This document shows, piece after piece, positions 26,990-36,899 of a stretch of DNA of 64,000 nt. The DNA is from Microbulbifer salipaludis. Lineage in GTDB: Bacteria > Pseudomonadota > Gammaproteobacteria > Pseudomonadales > Cellvibrionaceae. Below the pieces are notes generated by a model. That model did no database searches. It saw nothing but the letters and a program-made list of their open reading frames with translations, and was not told the DNA's origin. How positions within the stretch are numbered: the first letter of the stretch is position 1; every line of letters starts with the position of its first letter. The translations under genes and the position numbers were made by a program. The stretch lies in assembly GCF_017303155.1 (NCBI RefSeq), contig NZ_JAEKJR010000002.1:992001-1056000 (forward strand). The letters run 5' to 3'.

Positions 26990-27179
26990 ACCGGTGAATG
27001 GACGGGCTCCCGCGGTTGCCACGCCGCGGCCCGAGCCCGGTCAGGTGCCCGGAGCCCTTGAACAGTCGGGGCTCCGCGGAGATTGGATGCACTTTTCGTG
27101 CAACCTGTTAGACTTGCGCCCACAGCGCGGCCCGGTCCGCCCATTAACTCACTGATTTTTAAAAGGTTTTATCCTCGCA

Positions 27180-28985
27180 GTGGCCACTGATCTCTCCCAT
27201 ATCCGCAACTTTTCCATCATCGCTCACATCGACCACGGGAAATCCACCCTCGCCGACCGTTTTATCCAGGTCTGCGGCGGCCTGACCGAGCGTGAGATGG
27301 CCGCACAGGTCCTCGACAGCATGGACATCGAGCGGGAGCGGGGCATTACCATCAAGGCCCAGAGTGTGACCCTGGATTACACCGCTCGCGACGGTAAAAC
27401 CTACCAGCTGAACTTCATCGATACCCCCGGACACGTGGACTTCTCCTACGAAGTTTCCCGCTCGCTGGCGGCCTGTGAAGGCGCCTTGCTGGTGGTGGAC
27501 GCCGCACAGGGCGTCGAAGCCCAGTCCGTGGCCAACTGTTACACCGCCATTGAACAGGGCCTGGAAGTGATTCCGGTACTGAACAAAATGGATCTTCCCC
27601 AAGCCGAACCGGAAAAGGTGGCCGAGGAAATCGAAGACATCATTGGTATCGATGCGACCGAGGCGACCCGTTGCAGTGCCAAATCGGGCATTGGCGTGGA
27701 GGACGTACTCGAAGATCTGGTGCGTCTGGTGCCGCCCCCGGTGGGTGATGTGGAGGCGCCGCTGCAGGCCCTGATTATCGATTCCTGGTTCGACAGCTAT
27801 CTCGGCGTGGTGTCGCTGGTGCGGGTCATGCAGGGCACCCTCAGTACCAAAGACAAGATTGTGACCAAGTCCCTTGGCCGTCCCCATGTGGTGGACAGCG
27901 TGGGCGTATTTACCCCCAAACGCAAAGAGACTGGCGTACTGCGAGCCGGCGAAGTGGGCTTCGTGGTTGCCGGCATCAAGGACATCCACGGTGCCCCCGT
28001 GGGTGACACCCTGACCCATGCCAAGGGCGCGGAAGAGGTGGAGATGCTGCCGGGCTTCCAGAAGGTGAAGCCGCAGGTCTACGCCGGTCTGTTCCCGGTG
28101 AGCTCTGACGATTACGAAGCCTTCCGCGATGCGCTGGACAAGCTCTCGCTCAACGATGCTTCCCTGTTCTACGAGCCGGAAACATCCGACGCCCTGGGCT
28201 TCGGTTTCCGCTGTGGCTTCCTTGGCATGTTGCACATGGAGATCATCCAGGAGCGCCTGGAGCGCGAGTACGACCTGGATCTGATTACCACCGCCCCCAC
28301 GGTGGTCTACGAAGTGCAGCTGACCAACGGCGAACTGGTCAACATGGACAACCCCTCGCGCATGCCCGACCTGGGAATGATCGAGGAAATGCGTGAGCCG
28401 ATCGTGGAAGCGAATATCCTGGTTCCACAGGATTACCTGGGCAATGTGATTACCCTGTGTGTCGAGAAACGCGGTATCCAGAAAGACATGCAGTACGTGG
28501 GTGGTCAGGTGTCACTGCGCTACGAGCTGCCCATGAGCGAAGTGGTGATGGACTTCTTCGATCGCCTGAAATCGGTCAGCCGCGGGTTTGCATCGCTGGA
28601 TTACAACTTTGTGCGCTTTGACCCGGCAAAACTGGTACGCCTTGATATTCTGATCAACGGTGAGCGGGTGGACGCCCTGGCCGTGATCCTGCACCGCGAC
28701 AATGCGCAGCAGCGCGGCCGTGCCCTGGCAGAGAAGATGAAAGAGCTGATTCCACGGCAGATGTTCGATGTGGCGATCCAGGCGGCGATTGGTGGTCAGG
28801 TGATCGCGCGTACCACGGTTAAGGCGCTGCGCAAAAACGTAACCGCGAAGTGTTACGGTGGTGACGTGACCCGTAAGAAAAAGCTGCTGGAAAAGCAGAA
28901 AGCCGGTAAACGCCGCATGAAGCAACTTGGCCGGGTAGAAGTGCCCCAGGATGCCTTCCTGGCGGTGCTGAAGGTAGACAACTGA
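27180..28985 (+). CDS. lepA: Elongation factor 4 (back-translocating GTPase LepA)
   Basis: 601 residues from GTG 27180. G1 is AHIDHGKS, the G2-region Thr is in [12 protein letters not shown]3 DTPGH and G4 NKMD. The LepA-specific C-terminal domain contains [19 protein letters not shown]. It acts on the ribosome under ionic or cold stress. It is followed by lepB, the usual partner, 88 bp downstream after a weak hairpin. Confidence 0.97.
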   Translation: MATDLSHIRNFSIIAHIDHGKSTLADRFIQVCGGLTEREMAAQVLDSMDIERERGITIKAQSVTLDYTARDGKTYQLNFIDTPGHVDFSYEVSRSLAACEGALLVVDAAQGVEAQSVANCYTAIEQGLEVIPVLNKMDLPQAEPEKVAEEIEDIIGIDATEATRCSAKSGIGVEDVLEDLVRLVPPPVGDVEAPLQALIIDSWFDSYLGVVSLVRVMQGTLSTKDKIVTKSLGRPHVVDSVGVFTPKRKETGVLRAGEVGFVVAGIKDIHGAPVGDTLTHAKGAEEVEMLPGFQKVKPQVYAGLFPVSSDDYEAFRDALDKLSLNDASLFYEPETSDALGFGFRCGFLGMLHMEIIQERLEREYDLDLITTAPTVVYEVQLTNGELVNMDNPSRMPDLGMIEEMREPIVEANILVPQDYLGNVITLCVEKRGIQKDMQYVGGQVSLRYELPMSEVVMDFFDRLKSVSRGFASLDYNFVRFDPAKLVRLDILINGERVDALAVILHRDNAQQRGRALAEKMKELIPRQMFDVAIQAAIGGQVIARTTVKALRKNVTAKCYGGDVTRKKKLLEKQKAGKRRMKQLGRVEVPQDAFLAVLKVDN

Positions 28986-29009
28986 TTTGAGGCCGAACTG
29001 GCCTCGCGC

Positions 29010-29032
29010 CCGGGGATGAACCCCGGTGTTTT
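29010..29032 (+). terminator. Weak hairpin between lepA and lepB
   Basis: CCGGGG pairs with CCCCGG around a 5-nt loop, followed by TGTTTT. The stem is short and the U-tract imperfect, so it is more likely an attenuator than a full stop. Confidence 0.4.
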
Positions 29033-29073
29033 GGACAACCATCGATAAGAACCCGTCAGAAAGAGACGTTTGA

Positions 29074-29850
29074 ATGGATATCAATTTCCCCCTTATTTTG
29101 CTGTTGCTGGTGGTGGTGACAGGGGTTATCTGGCTGCTTGATCTGTTGCTGCTTGCTCCGGGGCGCAAGGCCCGCGCGGATAAAGGGCAGCAGGTTGAAG
29201 AACCGGTGGTGGTGGAATACGCCAAGTCTTTCTTTCCGGTACTGGCCATTGTCTTTGTGTTGCGCTCTTTTATCGTCGAGCCCTTCCAGATTCCGTCGGC
29301 CTCTATGGACCCCACCCTGCAGGTTGGGGATTTCATCCTCGTCAACAAATACGCCTATGGGCTGCGCCTGCCAGTATCCCGCACCAAAGTGGTGGATATC
29401 GGTGAACCCAAGCGTGGCGACGTGATGGTGTTCTTTCCGCCGCACGCCAATGAAACCTATTACATCAAGCGCGTGATCGGCTTGCCGGGTGATGAGATCC
29501 GGCTGGTCAACAACCAGCTGTTTATTAATGGCAAGCCGGCACCCCAAGAGCTGATCCAGGCGCTGCCCCCGGGTAACCCGCAGAAAGAGTTCCTGTGGGA
29601 GGAAATCGATGGTCATCGCCACCTGATGGCGAAACAGGTGGTGCCGACGCAATACGGCAATGTACGCACCGTGGTGGTGCCCGAGGGGCACTACTTCATG
29701 ATGGGGGACAACCGGGATAACAGTCTCGATAGCCGCAAGTGGGGCTTCGTACCGGAGAAAGACATTGTCGGCAAGGCCTTTGCAATCTGGATGCATTGGG
29801 ACAAACTATTGAGCCTGCCCAGCTTTGAGCGGGTGGGCGGCATCGAGTAG
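29074..29850 (+). CDS. lepB: Signal peptidase I
   Basis: Cleaves signal peptides of exported proteins at the inner membrane. 258 residues. Two membrane segments lie at about residues 5-27 and 52-70. The catalytic Ser77 is in IPSASMDPTL and the general base Lys132 in YYIKRVIGLPGDEI. MMGDNRDNSLDSRKWGFV is the conserved box E. It is shorter than the E. coli enzyme (324) but normal for Pseudomonas-like groups. It precedes a DUF4845 gene and rnc. Confidence 0.96.
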   Translation: MDINFPLILLLLVVVTGVIWLLDLLLLAPGRKARADKGQQVEEPVVVEYAKSFFPVLAIVFVLRSFIVEPFQIPSASMDPTLQVGDFILVNKYAYGLRLPVSRTKVVDIGEPKRGDVMVFFPPHANETYYIKRVIGLPGDEIRLVNNQLFINGKPAPQELIQALPPGNPQKEFLWEEIDGHRHLMAKQVVPTQYGNVRTVVVPEGHYFMMGDNRDNSLDSRKWGFVPEKDIVGKAFAIWMHWDKLLSLPSFERVGGIE

Positions 29851-29917
29851 GACTCTTTGCCCAATCATTGACTGGAACCATGGACCGGCATTAATAACGA
29901 TAAAACGGTACTAGAGA

Positions 29918-30364
29918 ATGGCTTTACAACAACATACACCGTTCGCCGGACAGCGGGGCATGAGTTACTGGGGCTGGCTGTTTGTCATTGCGGTATTCGG
30001 GTTTGGCCTGACCATCGTGTCCAAAATGGGGCCAGCTTATGTGGACGCGCACTTCGTGGAAGAGGGTCTGGTAACCCTGTCCAAGCAAAGCGGCATCCGT
30101 GAGATGAGTAATAGCGAAATCAAGCGCGAGCTGGATCGCTTCTTTACCATCAACAATGTGCGTGGTGAGCCAGCACAATCGGTAAAAATTATCCGCGGTG
30201 CAGACAGCACCCTGGTAAGCATCAACTACGAACTGCGTCAGCCGCTGCTCCACAACGTGGATGTGGTGATGAAGTTCGACAAACAACTGAATACTGCCAA
30301 GCCCGAGCTCTGCTGTGAGCCTCTGGTGGATCTTGAGCAGTTTCGCAAGCGAGACGAATACTGA
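29918..30364 (+). CDS. DUF4845 membrane protein
   Basis: 148 residues. A single N-terminal membrane helix (GWLFVIAVFGFGLTIVSKMG) precedes a small extracytoplasmic domain with YVDAHFVEEGL and KIIRGADSTLVSINYELRQP. The family is found between lepB and rnc in many gammaproteobacteria; its function is unknown. The rnc GTG lies 3 bp beyond its stop, implying co-translation. Confidence 0.85.
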   Translation: MALQQHTPFAGQRGMSYWGWLFVIAVFGFGLTIVSKMGPAYVDAHFVEEGLVTLSKQSGIREMSNSEIKRELDRFFTINNVRGEPAQSVKIIRGADSTLVSINYELRQPLLHNVDVVMKFDKQLNTAKPELCCEPLVDLEQFRKRDEY

Positions 30365-30367
30365 CCG

Positions 30368-31051
30368 GTGACCGACGACCTCCACCTGCAACGACTTGGC
30401 AACCGCCTCGGGTATCAGTTTGCCCGGGCGGACTTGCTCACCCTGGCCCTGACCCATCGCTCCCACGGCAGCCGCAACAACGAACGGCTGGAATTCCTCG
30501 GCGACTCCATTCTCGGGTTTACCATCAGTGCGGCCCTGTTCGAACAGTTTCCCGAAGGGCGTGAAGGCCAGATGAGCCGTCTTCGCGCGCAGCTGGTAAG
30601 CGGTGAGACCCTTGCCAAACTGGCACGCGAACTGGAGCTGGGGGAGTGCCTGCGGCTCGGCGAAGGGGAAATGAAAAGCGGTGGCCACCGCCGCGCGTCC
30701 ATTCTGGCGGATGCGGTAGAGGCCATTATTGGTGCCATTTACCTGGATGCGGGGCTGGAAGCCGCGCGCGAGCGGGTACTGGCCTGGTTTGCCCCGCGTT
30801 TACAGAACCTCTCGCTGGAAACCGCCAAGGACCCCAAGACGCGACTGCAGGAATGGCTGCAGGCGCGGCAGAAGCCGCTACCCGACTACCAGGTAGTCGA
30901 TGTGGTCGGTGAGGAGCACTCTCAGCAGTTTGTGGTGGAATGCCGCGTCGATGGACTCAACCAGCCGGTGCGCGGTACCGCCGGTAATCGACGGGCAGCG
31001 GAGAAGGCCGCCGCCAGCGAAGCCTACACCCGACTGACCGGGCAATCCTGA
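30368..31051 (+). CDS. rnc: Ribonuclease III
   Basis: Cleaves double-stranded RNA in rRNA processing and RNA turnover. 227 residues from GTG 30368. The catalytic signature [15 protein letters not shown] is followed by [16 protein letters not shown] with the second metal-binding acidic residues. A C-terminal double-stranded RNA-binding domain ([12 protein letters not shown]..., then [15 protein letters not shown]) is complete. It is part of the lepB-DUF4845-rnc-era-recO series. Confidence 0.97.
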   Translation: MTDDLHLQRLGNRLGYQFARADLLTLALTHRSHGSRNNERLEFLGDSILGFTISAALFEQFPEGREGQMSRLRAQLVSGETLAKLARELELGECLRLGEGEMKSGGHRRASILADAVEAIIGAIYLDAGLEAARERVLAWFAPRLQNLSLETAKDPKTRLQEWLQARQKPLPDYQVVDVVGEEHSQQFVVECRVDGLNQPVRGTAGNRRAAEKAAASEAYTRLTGQS

Positions 31052-31141
31052 CTCTATACTCAGCATCAGTACCCAAAGCATATTTTTTACACCGGCCGGT
31101 AAGCGGCCGGTGCGCAGGCCGAAGAGGCCCGGAGATTTTTC

Positions 31142-32053
31142 TTGAGCGATTCCAATACCTCGCCCACCCGCTGTGGTTATGTGGCCATTGTCGGCCGCCC
31201 CAATGTGGGTAAGTCCACCCTGTTGAATCACGTGCTGGGGCAGAAGATCTGTATTACCTCACGCAAGCCACAGACCACACGCCACAATATGCTGGGCATC
31301 AAGACCGAGGGTGCCAACCAGATCATTTTTGTGGACACCCCGGGGCTGCATGCGGGGGAAGAAAAGGCGATCAACCGCTATATGAACCGCGCGGCAATCA
31401 GCTCCACCCGCGATGTGGACGTGGTGGTATTCGTGGTGGAGCGCGCTCGCTGGACCGAGGGTGACGAGCTGGTTGCACAGAAGCTGCGCGGGCTCAAGTG
31501 CCCACTGATTATTGCGATCAACAAGGTGGATCAGCTCGAGGACAAGAACGCGTTGCTGCCACAGCTGCAGGCACTGGGCGAGCGCTTTCCCGAAGCGGAA
31601 ATCGTGCCTATATCGGCACTGCGCGAAGCCAACCTCAAGGCACTGGAAGACGTGATTGTGCAGCGCCTGCCGGAAGGTATACATTTTTACGAAGAAGACC
31701 AGATTACCGACCGCAGTTCGCGCTTTCTTGCTGCTGAAATCGTACGCGAAAAAGTCATGCGTCAACTCGGTGCCGAGATTCCCTATGCGGTGACCGTGGA
31801 GGTCGAAGAATTTGCCCAGGAAGGAAAAGTCCTGCATATCAGTGCCGCGATTCTGGTGGAGCGCAACGGGCAAAAACGCATTCTGATCGGTACCAAGGGC
31901 GAGCGGATCAAGCAGATCGGTCAGCAGGCGCGTGTGGATATGGAGCGCCTGTTCGACAGCAAGGTGATGCTCAACCTCTGGGTGAAAGTGAAATCCGGCT
32001 GGTCTGATGACGAGCGCGCACTGCGCAGTCTTGGCTACGTCGACAAGCGCTAA
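31142..32053 (+). CDS. era: GTPase Era
   Basis: 303 residues from TTG 31142, which has GGAG 8 bp upstream and gives the expected start ([20 protein letters not shown]). G1 is [10 protein letters not shown]3 DTPGLH, G4 NKVD. The C-terminal KH domain has [20 protein letters not shown]. Era helps 16S rRNA maturation and 30S assembly. A GC-rich hairpin (CACCGGCCG/CGGCCGGTG, 31090-31112) sits in the gap after rnc. Confidence 0.96.
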   Translation: MSDSNTSPTRCGYVAIVGRPNVGKSTLLNHVLGQKICITSRKPQTTRHNMLGIKTEGANQIIFVDTPGLHAGEEKAINRYMNRAAISSTRDVDVVVFVVERARWTEGDELVAQKLRGLKCPLIIAINKVDQLEDKNALLPQLQALGERFPEAEIVPISALREANLKALEDVIVQRLPEGIHFYEEDQITDRSSRFLAAEIVREKVMRQLGAEIPYAVTVEVEEFAQEGKVLHISAAILVERNGQKRILIGTKGERIKQIGQQARVDMERLFDSKVMLNLWVKVKSGWSDDERALRSLGYVDKR

Positions 32054-32070
32054 CCGGGCAAGCAACCACC

Positions 32071-32838
32071 GTGCAGCAGCTGCCTCCGCAACCGGCGTAC
32101 ATTCTGCACTCCCGGCCTTTCCGTGATTCCAGCCTGATTCTGGAGCTGCTGACGCCCGATTTTGGGCGCATTTCCTGTATTGCAAAGGGCGCCCGGCGTG
32201 ACAAGCAGCGCCGCCAGCGCGCCCTGCAACCGTTTTCCCCCCTGTTGGTGACCCTGCTCGGGCGCCACGACCTTAAAACACTCGGTCCGCTGGAAAGTGC
32301 CGGTCAGCCCGCGTGGCTGACAGGCCGCGCCGTCTACGGCGGCCTCTACGCCAATGAGTTGCTGGTGCGCTTGTTGCCGGAGGGGGAGGGGTTTCTCGCG
32401 ATCTTTGCGGGCTATCAGCAGTTACTGGGGGCCCTGGCGGGCACCTCCGGGGAACACAGTGCGGAGTTGGAATTGCCCCTGCGGCTGTTTGAACTGAATC
32501 TGTTGCGGTCATTGGGGAGCTGCCCGGATCTCGCATACAGCCCGCGCGACCACGGAGCCGTGCGAGCGGACGCGGTGTATCGGCTGACCGCCGAAGATGG
32601 CTTTGTGCCTGTGGTGGTGCCGGCGGGGCAGGCATTGCGCAGCGCCGACTTCGCCGGTGCACACCTTCTTGCACTGGCACAATTGCTGAATTCAGCCGGG
32701 GAGGGGGAGAGACCACCACCGCCGGCGGATGCCCTGGCAGCGGCCAAGCGACTGACCCGGCAATTACTGCAGCCCCTGTTGGGAAATCGCCCGCTGAAAA
32801 GCCGCGAACTATTTCGCCAGGTCTACAGCGAAGGTTGA
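32071..32838 (+). CDS. recO: DNA repair protein RecO
   Basis: 255 residues from GTG 32071. The N-terminal OB-fold contains YILHSRPFRDSSLILELLTP and GRISCIAKGARRDKQRR. A helical C-terminal domain has ANELLVRLLPEGE and the conserved RPLKSRELFRQVYSE-like end. RecO loads RecA on SSB-coated DNA together with RecR. The order rnc-era-recO is conserved, but pdxJ, usual next gene, is absent. Its stop is 23 bp from the end of convergent barA. Confidence 0.93.
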   Translation: MQQLPPQPAYILHSRPFRDSSLILELLTPDFGRISCIAKGARRDKQRRQRALQPFSPLLVTLLGRHDLKTLGPLESAGQPAWLTGRAVYGGLYANELLVRLLPEGEGFLAIFAGYQQLLGALAGTSGEHSAELELPLRLFELNLLRSLGSCPDLAYSPRDHGAVRADAVYRLTAEDGFVPVVVPAGQALRSADFAGAHLLALAQLLNSAGEGERPPPPADALAAAKRLTRQLLQPLLGNRPLKSRELFRQVYSEG

Positions 32839-32861
32839 CGGCACGCATTGGGGCGCAGTTG

Positions 32862-35756
32862 TCAGTTGGCTACCGTCTTGCTGTTGCCCGTCAGCTCGCT
32901 GTCAGTGCCAAACAGGGCTTCCAGATCCTGTTCTGCCGCCCAGTCCCGCAAGCTGCGGATTTCCCTGCGCACTGCCTCAAACGCACTTTCAAGAGTCGCG
33001 CCGTCGATACCGTCTTCCCCGTGCTCAAGTACCGGCCTCAGTAGTTCCTGCAGGTGTTCCGAGGCGGCCCGCAATCTTGGCACACCACAGTAGCAGCAGC
33101 CTCCGTGGAGACGGTGTACATGCTCGAACAGCGCCTTGAAATCACCGTCCCGGTAAACGCGCGCCAGCTCCTGTTCGTCGTCATGCAGGCCTTTCAGCAG
33201 CATCCGCAGCAGGTCACGAGCAAGCCCCGGGTCCTGGTTGGCGAGATCAAGGCTTTCACCGATATCCACCAGGCGCGGGCCAGCAACCGTGTTTGATGTA
33301 TCGGTATCCACCGGCACATTGACCTCCATCCAGCGCTTTACCGTGTGGGTGAGCTGGACTTCGCTGACCGGTTTGCTCAGGTAATCATCCAGGCCGGCAC
33401 TGAGTAGACGTGATTTCTCTTCGGTGCCTACATGGGCAGTGAGCGCAATGATGGGGGTGCGCCGGCCAGACTCCTCCTCGCGAATACGTTGGGTTGTGGC
33501 GAGTCCATCCATCCCCGGCATCTGGATATCCATAAAGATCATATCGAAATGCTGTTCCCGCCAGAGGTCGAAGGCCTCTTCGCCGCTGGCGGCCAGAACA
33601 ACTTCAATATTCTGGGACCGCAGGAATTCACTCATCAGCAGGCGGTTCGCTTCATAGTCATCGACGGCAAGCACCCGTGGCCTTACTGGCCAGGGAAGGC
33701 TTGCGACGCTGCCGGTTTGTGGCCGGGACTGAGCTTGGTGGGGGAGGGCCCGCTTCAGTGCGCGCATGAGTCCATCGCGGCTTACGGGCTTGCCGAGAAA
33801 TGCCAGAACCCGGGTGCGCAGAGCGTCATAACAGCGGCGTAAATCCACCGGGGAGCCCTGCACGATGACCCGACACTGGTAGGTGTCCACCAGTTGTTGC
33901 ACGGTCGCAATGAACCCCTCGAAGTCCTCGCCGGCAATGGCGGTATCGATGACCAGTGCATCGGGCATGGCATCATGGCGCCACATCTGCTCTACGGTGG
34001 GCACCAGGTTTTCACCTGCGCTGTGCTCGATGGGCTCTGCTTGCCAGTGTTTCAGCTGTTGGCTCACCTGCTGCCGCGTCGTGGGGTTGGGGTCGGCCAG
34101 TAGCAAACGGCTTCCGGGGAACTGCTCGCGGGCAACCGCGGTGCGGTTGCGGTCGACCGTCAGCGGCAGCTGGACCCAGTAAATACAGCCCCCCAGGTCG
34201 TTGTCTTCAATGGTCAGTTCTCCGTTCATGGACTGCACCAGACTGCGTGCGATTCCCAGGCCCATGGCGATATTGGTCATCTGCTGAGGTGGATTTTTAC
34301 CGAGCAGCTGCTTGAGCTCCCGACGGCCCTGTTCATCGCAACGCGCACCGTTATCGACAATGCCGATGCGCACGGTCAACTCCGATTCCTTGCCGCTTTG
34401 TACCGTGACGCGCACAGGGATGCTGCCGTTTTCCGAACAGCGAATCGCGGTACTCACGAGGTTGGTGAAAATCTGTTTGATCCGCAGCGGGTCTCCAATC
34501 TGTGAGGGCGGCAGCTGCGGGTCGATGAAGGGCACCAGCTCGAGGTTGTGTTCATAGCCGTAGGGCGCAAGGATCTGCAGGGTTTCCTCCAGCACTTGCC
34601 CCAGGTTCATTGGGGTGTGGTCCAGCACCAGGTTACCGGACTCGATACGCGAGAAGTCCAGCACGTCGTTGATGGTGGTCAGCAGGCTCTCGGCGGAGCG
34701 CAGAATGGTCTGCAGGTAGTCCTGCTGGAGCTGGTCGACCTCGGTTTTCAGCAAAAGGTTGGTAAAACCGATAATGCCGTTGAGGGGCGTGCGGATTTCA
34801 TGACTGGTGTTGGCCAGGAAGGTGGATTTTACCCGGCTGTTTTCAACCGCTTTCTTGCGCGCAATCTCGAGCTCGATGTTCTGCTCTTCCATGGAGTCCA
34901 GTGATTGGCGCAAGTCTTCCATGGACTGGTGCAGGCTGTCTTCATAATCACGGTGATATTCCGACAGGTTATGCGCCATCAGGTTGATTTCTTCCGCTAA
35001 CTGCGCAAGTTCCTGGTTGCGAGAGTCGGCGGTGCGCGCGTTGAACTGCCCCTGGCCGATGGCGCGCAGGGAAAGCTTGAAGCGTTCCAGGCTGAGAGAG
35101 GCCCGCTCTGACAGCCTGACTGCCCATACCAGCGCAACCAGCGCGCAGATGATGAGGCCAACAAGGCCCACCAGCGCCACCTGATAGGTCCCCACGAGGA
35201 AATAGGGACGGTGGAGCTCGATACTGAGCCAGCAATTGGTGTTTTCGCCGCGCAGCGGGTGCAGCACTTTCAGGCTCTGCAGGTCCTCGTGCACATGGGC
35301 CGGTCTGCCGCGAAGCTGCTCGGCGGTGAGCTCGGAGCGCGGGCGCGGGCCAACACTGGAAATCAGCTTGAACTCTTCCTCGCCGGCATCGTTGCGATCC
35401 GCACGATAAAGCTGCACAGAGCGAATCATGTCCCGCTCAAGCATCAGTGCCATCAGGCTCTTGTCGAGCCACTGGATACGATCTTCAAACGAGTGGCCTT
35501 CGCTGAGGTGAATCAGTTCCACCAGCTGTTCGGCGCTGGCGCGACCATGGCCGAGTAACAGGTCACGCCGGTCGCTCATTTGCTGCAGTGTGAACAGCAC
35601 GGAAAGCAACAGCGAGAGGATCAGGGCGGGCGCCATGGTGTAGCGGAACAGAATGGCGCGCAGTGACAGCCGGCGGCGGGGGCGTCTCCCGCTGGGGCGG
35701 CCAGCCGCGGGTGTCTGCGGGGCAGTACTGGGGTCTTGGTGCGGGACTTTGGCCAT
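32862..35756 (-). CDS. barA: Hybrid sensor histidine kinase BarA/GacS
   Basis: 964 residues from ATG 35756. Two membrane helices (about 36-57 and 190-212) flank a periplasmic sensor, then HAMP (about 213-265), coiled coil, histidine kinase (phospho-His319 in SHEIRTPLNG), a degenerate first receiver (about 548-670, with Asp604 and Lys656), a complete receiver (Asp743 in MDIQMPGMD) and an Hpt domain (His884 in HRLHGGCC). It would feed the GacA/UvrY response regulator, not in this window. The kinase G1 box reads VDNGARCDE instead of DxGxG. Upstream in-frame codons to 35879 overlap the cysM promoter region and are not used. Confidence 0.93.
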   Translation of the reverse strand: MAKVPHQDPSTAPQTPAAGRPSGRRPRRRLSLRAILFRYTMAPALILSLLLSVLFTLQQMSDRRDLLLGHGRASAEQLVELIHLSEGHSFEDRIQWLDKSLMALMLERDMIRSVQLYRADRNDAGEEEFKLISSVGPRPRSELTAEQLRGRPAHVHEDLQSLKVLHPLRGENTNCWLSIELHRPYFLVGTYQVALVGLVGLIICALVALVWAVRLSERASLSLERFKLSLRAIGQGQFNARTADSRNQELAQLAEEINLMAHNLSEYHRDYEDSLHQSMEDLRQSLDSMEEQNIELEIARKKAVENSRVKSTFLANTSHEIRTPLNGIIGFTNLLLKTEVDQLQQDYLQTILRSAESLLTTINDVLDFSRIESGNLVLDHTPMNLGQVLEETLQILAPYGYEHNLELVPFIDPQLPPSQIGDPLRIKQIFTNLVSTAIRCSENGSIPVRVTVQSGKESELTVRIGIVDNGARCDEQGRRELKQLLGKNPPQQMTNIAMGLGIARSLVQSMNGELTIEDNDLGGCIYWVQLPLTVDRNRTAVAREQFPGSRLLLADPNPTTRQQVSQQLKHWQAEPIEHSAGENLVPTVEQMWRHDAMPDALVIDTAIAGEDFEGFIATVQQLVDTYQCRVIVQGSPVDLRRCYDALRTRVLAFLGKPVSRDGLMRALKRALPHQAQSRPQTGSVASLPWPVRPRVLAVDDYEANRLLMSEFLRSQNIEVVLAASGEEAFDLWREQHFDMIFMDIQMPGMDGLATTQRIREEESGRRTPIIALTAHVGTEEKSRLLSAGLDDYLSKPVSEVQLTHTVKRWMEVNVPVDTDTSNTVAGPRLVDIGESLDLANQDPGLARDLLRMLLKGLHDDEQELARVYRDGDFKALFEHVHRLHGGCCYCGVPRLRAASEHLQELLRPVLEHGEDGIDGATLESAFEAVRREIRSLRDWAAEQDLEALFGTDSELTGNSKTVAN

Positions 35757-35926
35757 GGCAGAGATCAATGCTGTGTTATTTTTGTCCGATTCTACCCCTG
35801 TTGGCCACAGATACCACCCCGGAAGGCCGGGTTTCTGCGGCAATTCTACCGTGCCTCGGCGTGCTGAATTCGCAGCCAAGGGGGCTTCAGGGGTAGAATG
35901 TGCGCCCGCGTTTCCAGAAAGAACCG

Positions 35927-36829
35927 ATGTTGACTATGGAATATCCCACTATTGCCGATTGTGTCGGCAATACGCCGCTGGTGCGATTGCAGCGCCTGCA
36001 GGGCACTACCTCCAATACCATTCTGCTCAAGCTGGAGGGTAACAACCCCGCCGGCTCGGTGAAGGATCGCCCGGCGCTGTCGATGATCAGCCGCGCGGAA
36101 CAGCGCGGTCAGATTCGCCCCGGCGACACCCTGATCGAGGCCACCAGCGGCAACACCGGTATCGCCCTGGCCATGGCCGCGGCTATCAAGGGCTATCGGC
36201 TGATACTGATCATGCCGGAAACCGCGACCGATGAACGCAAGGCGTCCATGGCCGCGTATGGCGCTGAGCTGATTCTGGTCACTGCCGAACAGGGCATGGA
36301 GGGCGCGCGGGATTTGGCACTGCAAATGCAGGAAGAGGGGCAGGGCCTGGTACTGGATCAGTTTTCCAACCTGGACAATCCCACTGCGCATATCGAGACC
36401 ACCGGACCGGAAATCTGGCGGCAGACCGGTGGCGAGATTACGCACTTTGTTTCCTCCATGGGGACTACGGGCACCATCATGGGCTGTGGCCGATATCTCA
36501 AGCAGCAGAATCCGGATATCCAGATCATCGGCCTGCAGCCCACCGAGGGCTCGGCTATTCCCGGCATTCGTCGTTGGCCCCAGGCCTATCTGCCCAAGAT
36601 CTTTGTGCCGGAGGAGGTAGACCGGGTGATGGATATCAGTCAACGAGATGCCGAAGACATGGCTCGTCGTTTGGCGCGGGAAGAGGGCATATTCTGTGGT
36701 GTTTCCTCCGGCGGCGCGGTCGCAGGTGCCTTGCGGATATCCGAGACTGTGGAAAATGCCACCATCGTCGCCATTATTTGTGACCGCGGGGACCGTTACT
36801 TGTCGTCGGGTCTGTTTGCTGGGGCTTAA
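35927..36829 (+). CDS. cysM: Cysteine synthase B
   Basis: Makes cysteine from O-acetylserine and sulfide or thiosulfate with PLP. 300 residues from ATG 35927; ATG 35936 is also possible. The PLP Lys is in NNPAGSVKDRPALSM, substrate loop IEATSGNTGIALAM and phosphate loop SSMGTTGTIMG. GLQPTEGSAIPGIRRWP is CysM-specific and distinguishes it from CysK. It is divergent from barA and followed after 70 bp by relA. Confidence 0.96.
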   Translation: MLTMEYPTIADCVGNTPLVRLQRLQGTTSNTILLKLEGNNPAGSVKDRPALSMISRAEQRGQIRPGDTLIEATSGNTGIALAMAAAIKGYRLILIMPETATDERKASMAAYGAELILVTAEQGMEGARDLALQMQEEGQGLVLDQFSNLDNPTAHIETTGPEIWRQTGGEITHFVSSMGTTGTIMGCGRYLKQQNPDIQIIGLQPTEGSAIPGIRRWPQAYLPKIFVPEEVDRVMDISQRDAEDMARRLAREEGIFCGVSSGGAVAGALRISETVENATIVAIICDRGDRYLSSGLFAGA

Positions 36830-36899
36830 GCGCCCGGCTGAGTGGCGTTACGCACTACTAACAACCGTTTTCCTTTTGTTCTGACCGCGAGTTAATACA

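Noticed and set aside
27003..27038. GC-rich hairpin after mucD as a terminator
   Set aside because: The stem is long but no T run follows, so intrinsic termination is not supported; it may still be a structured leader of lepA.
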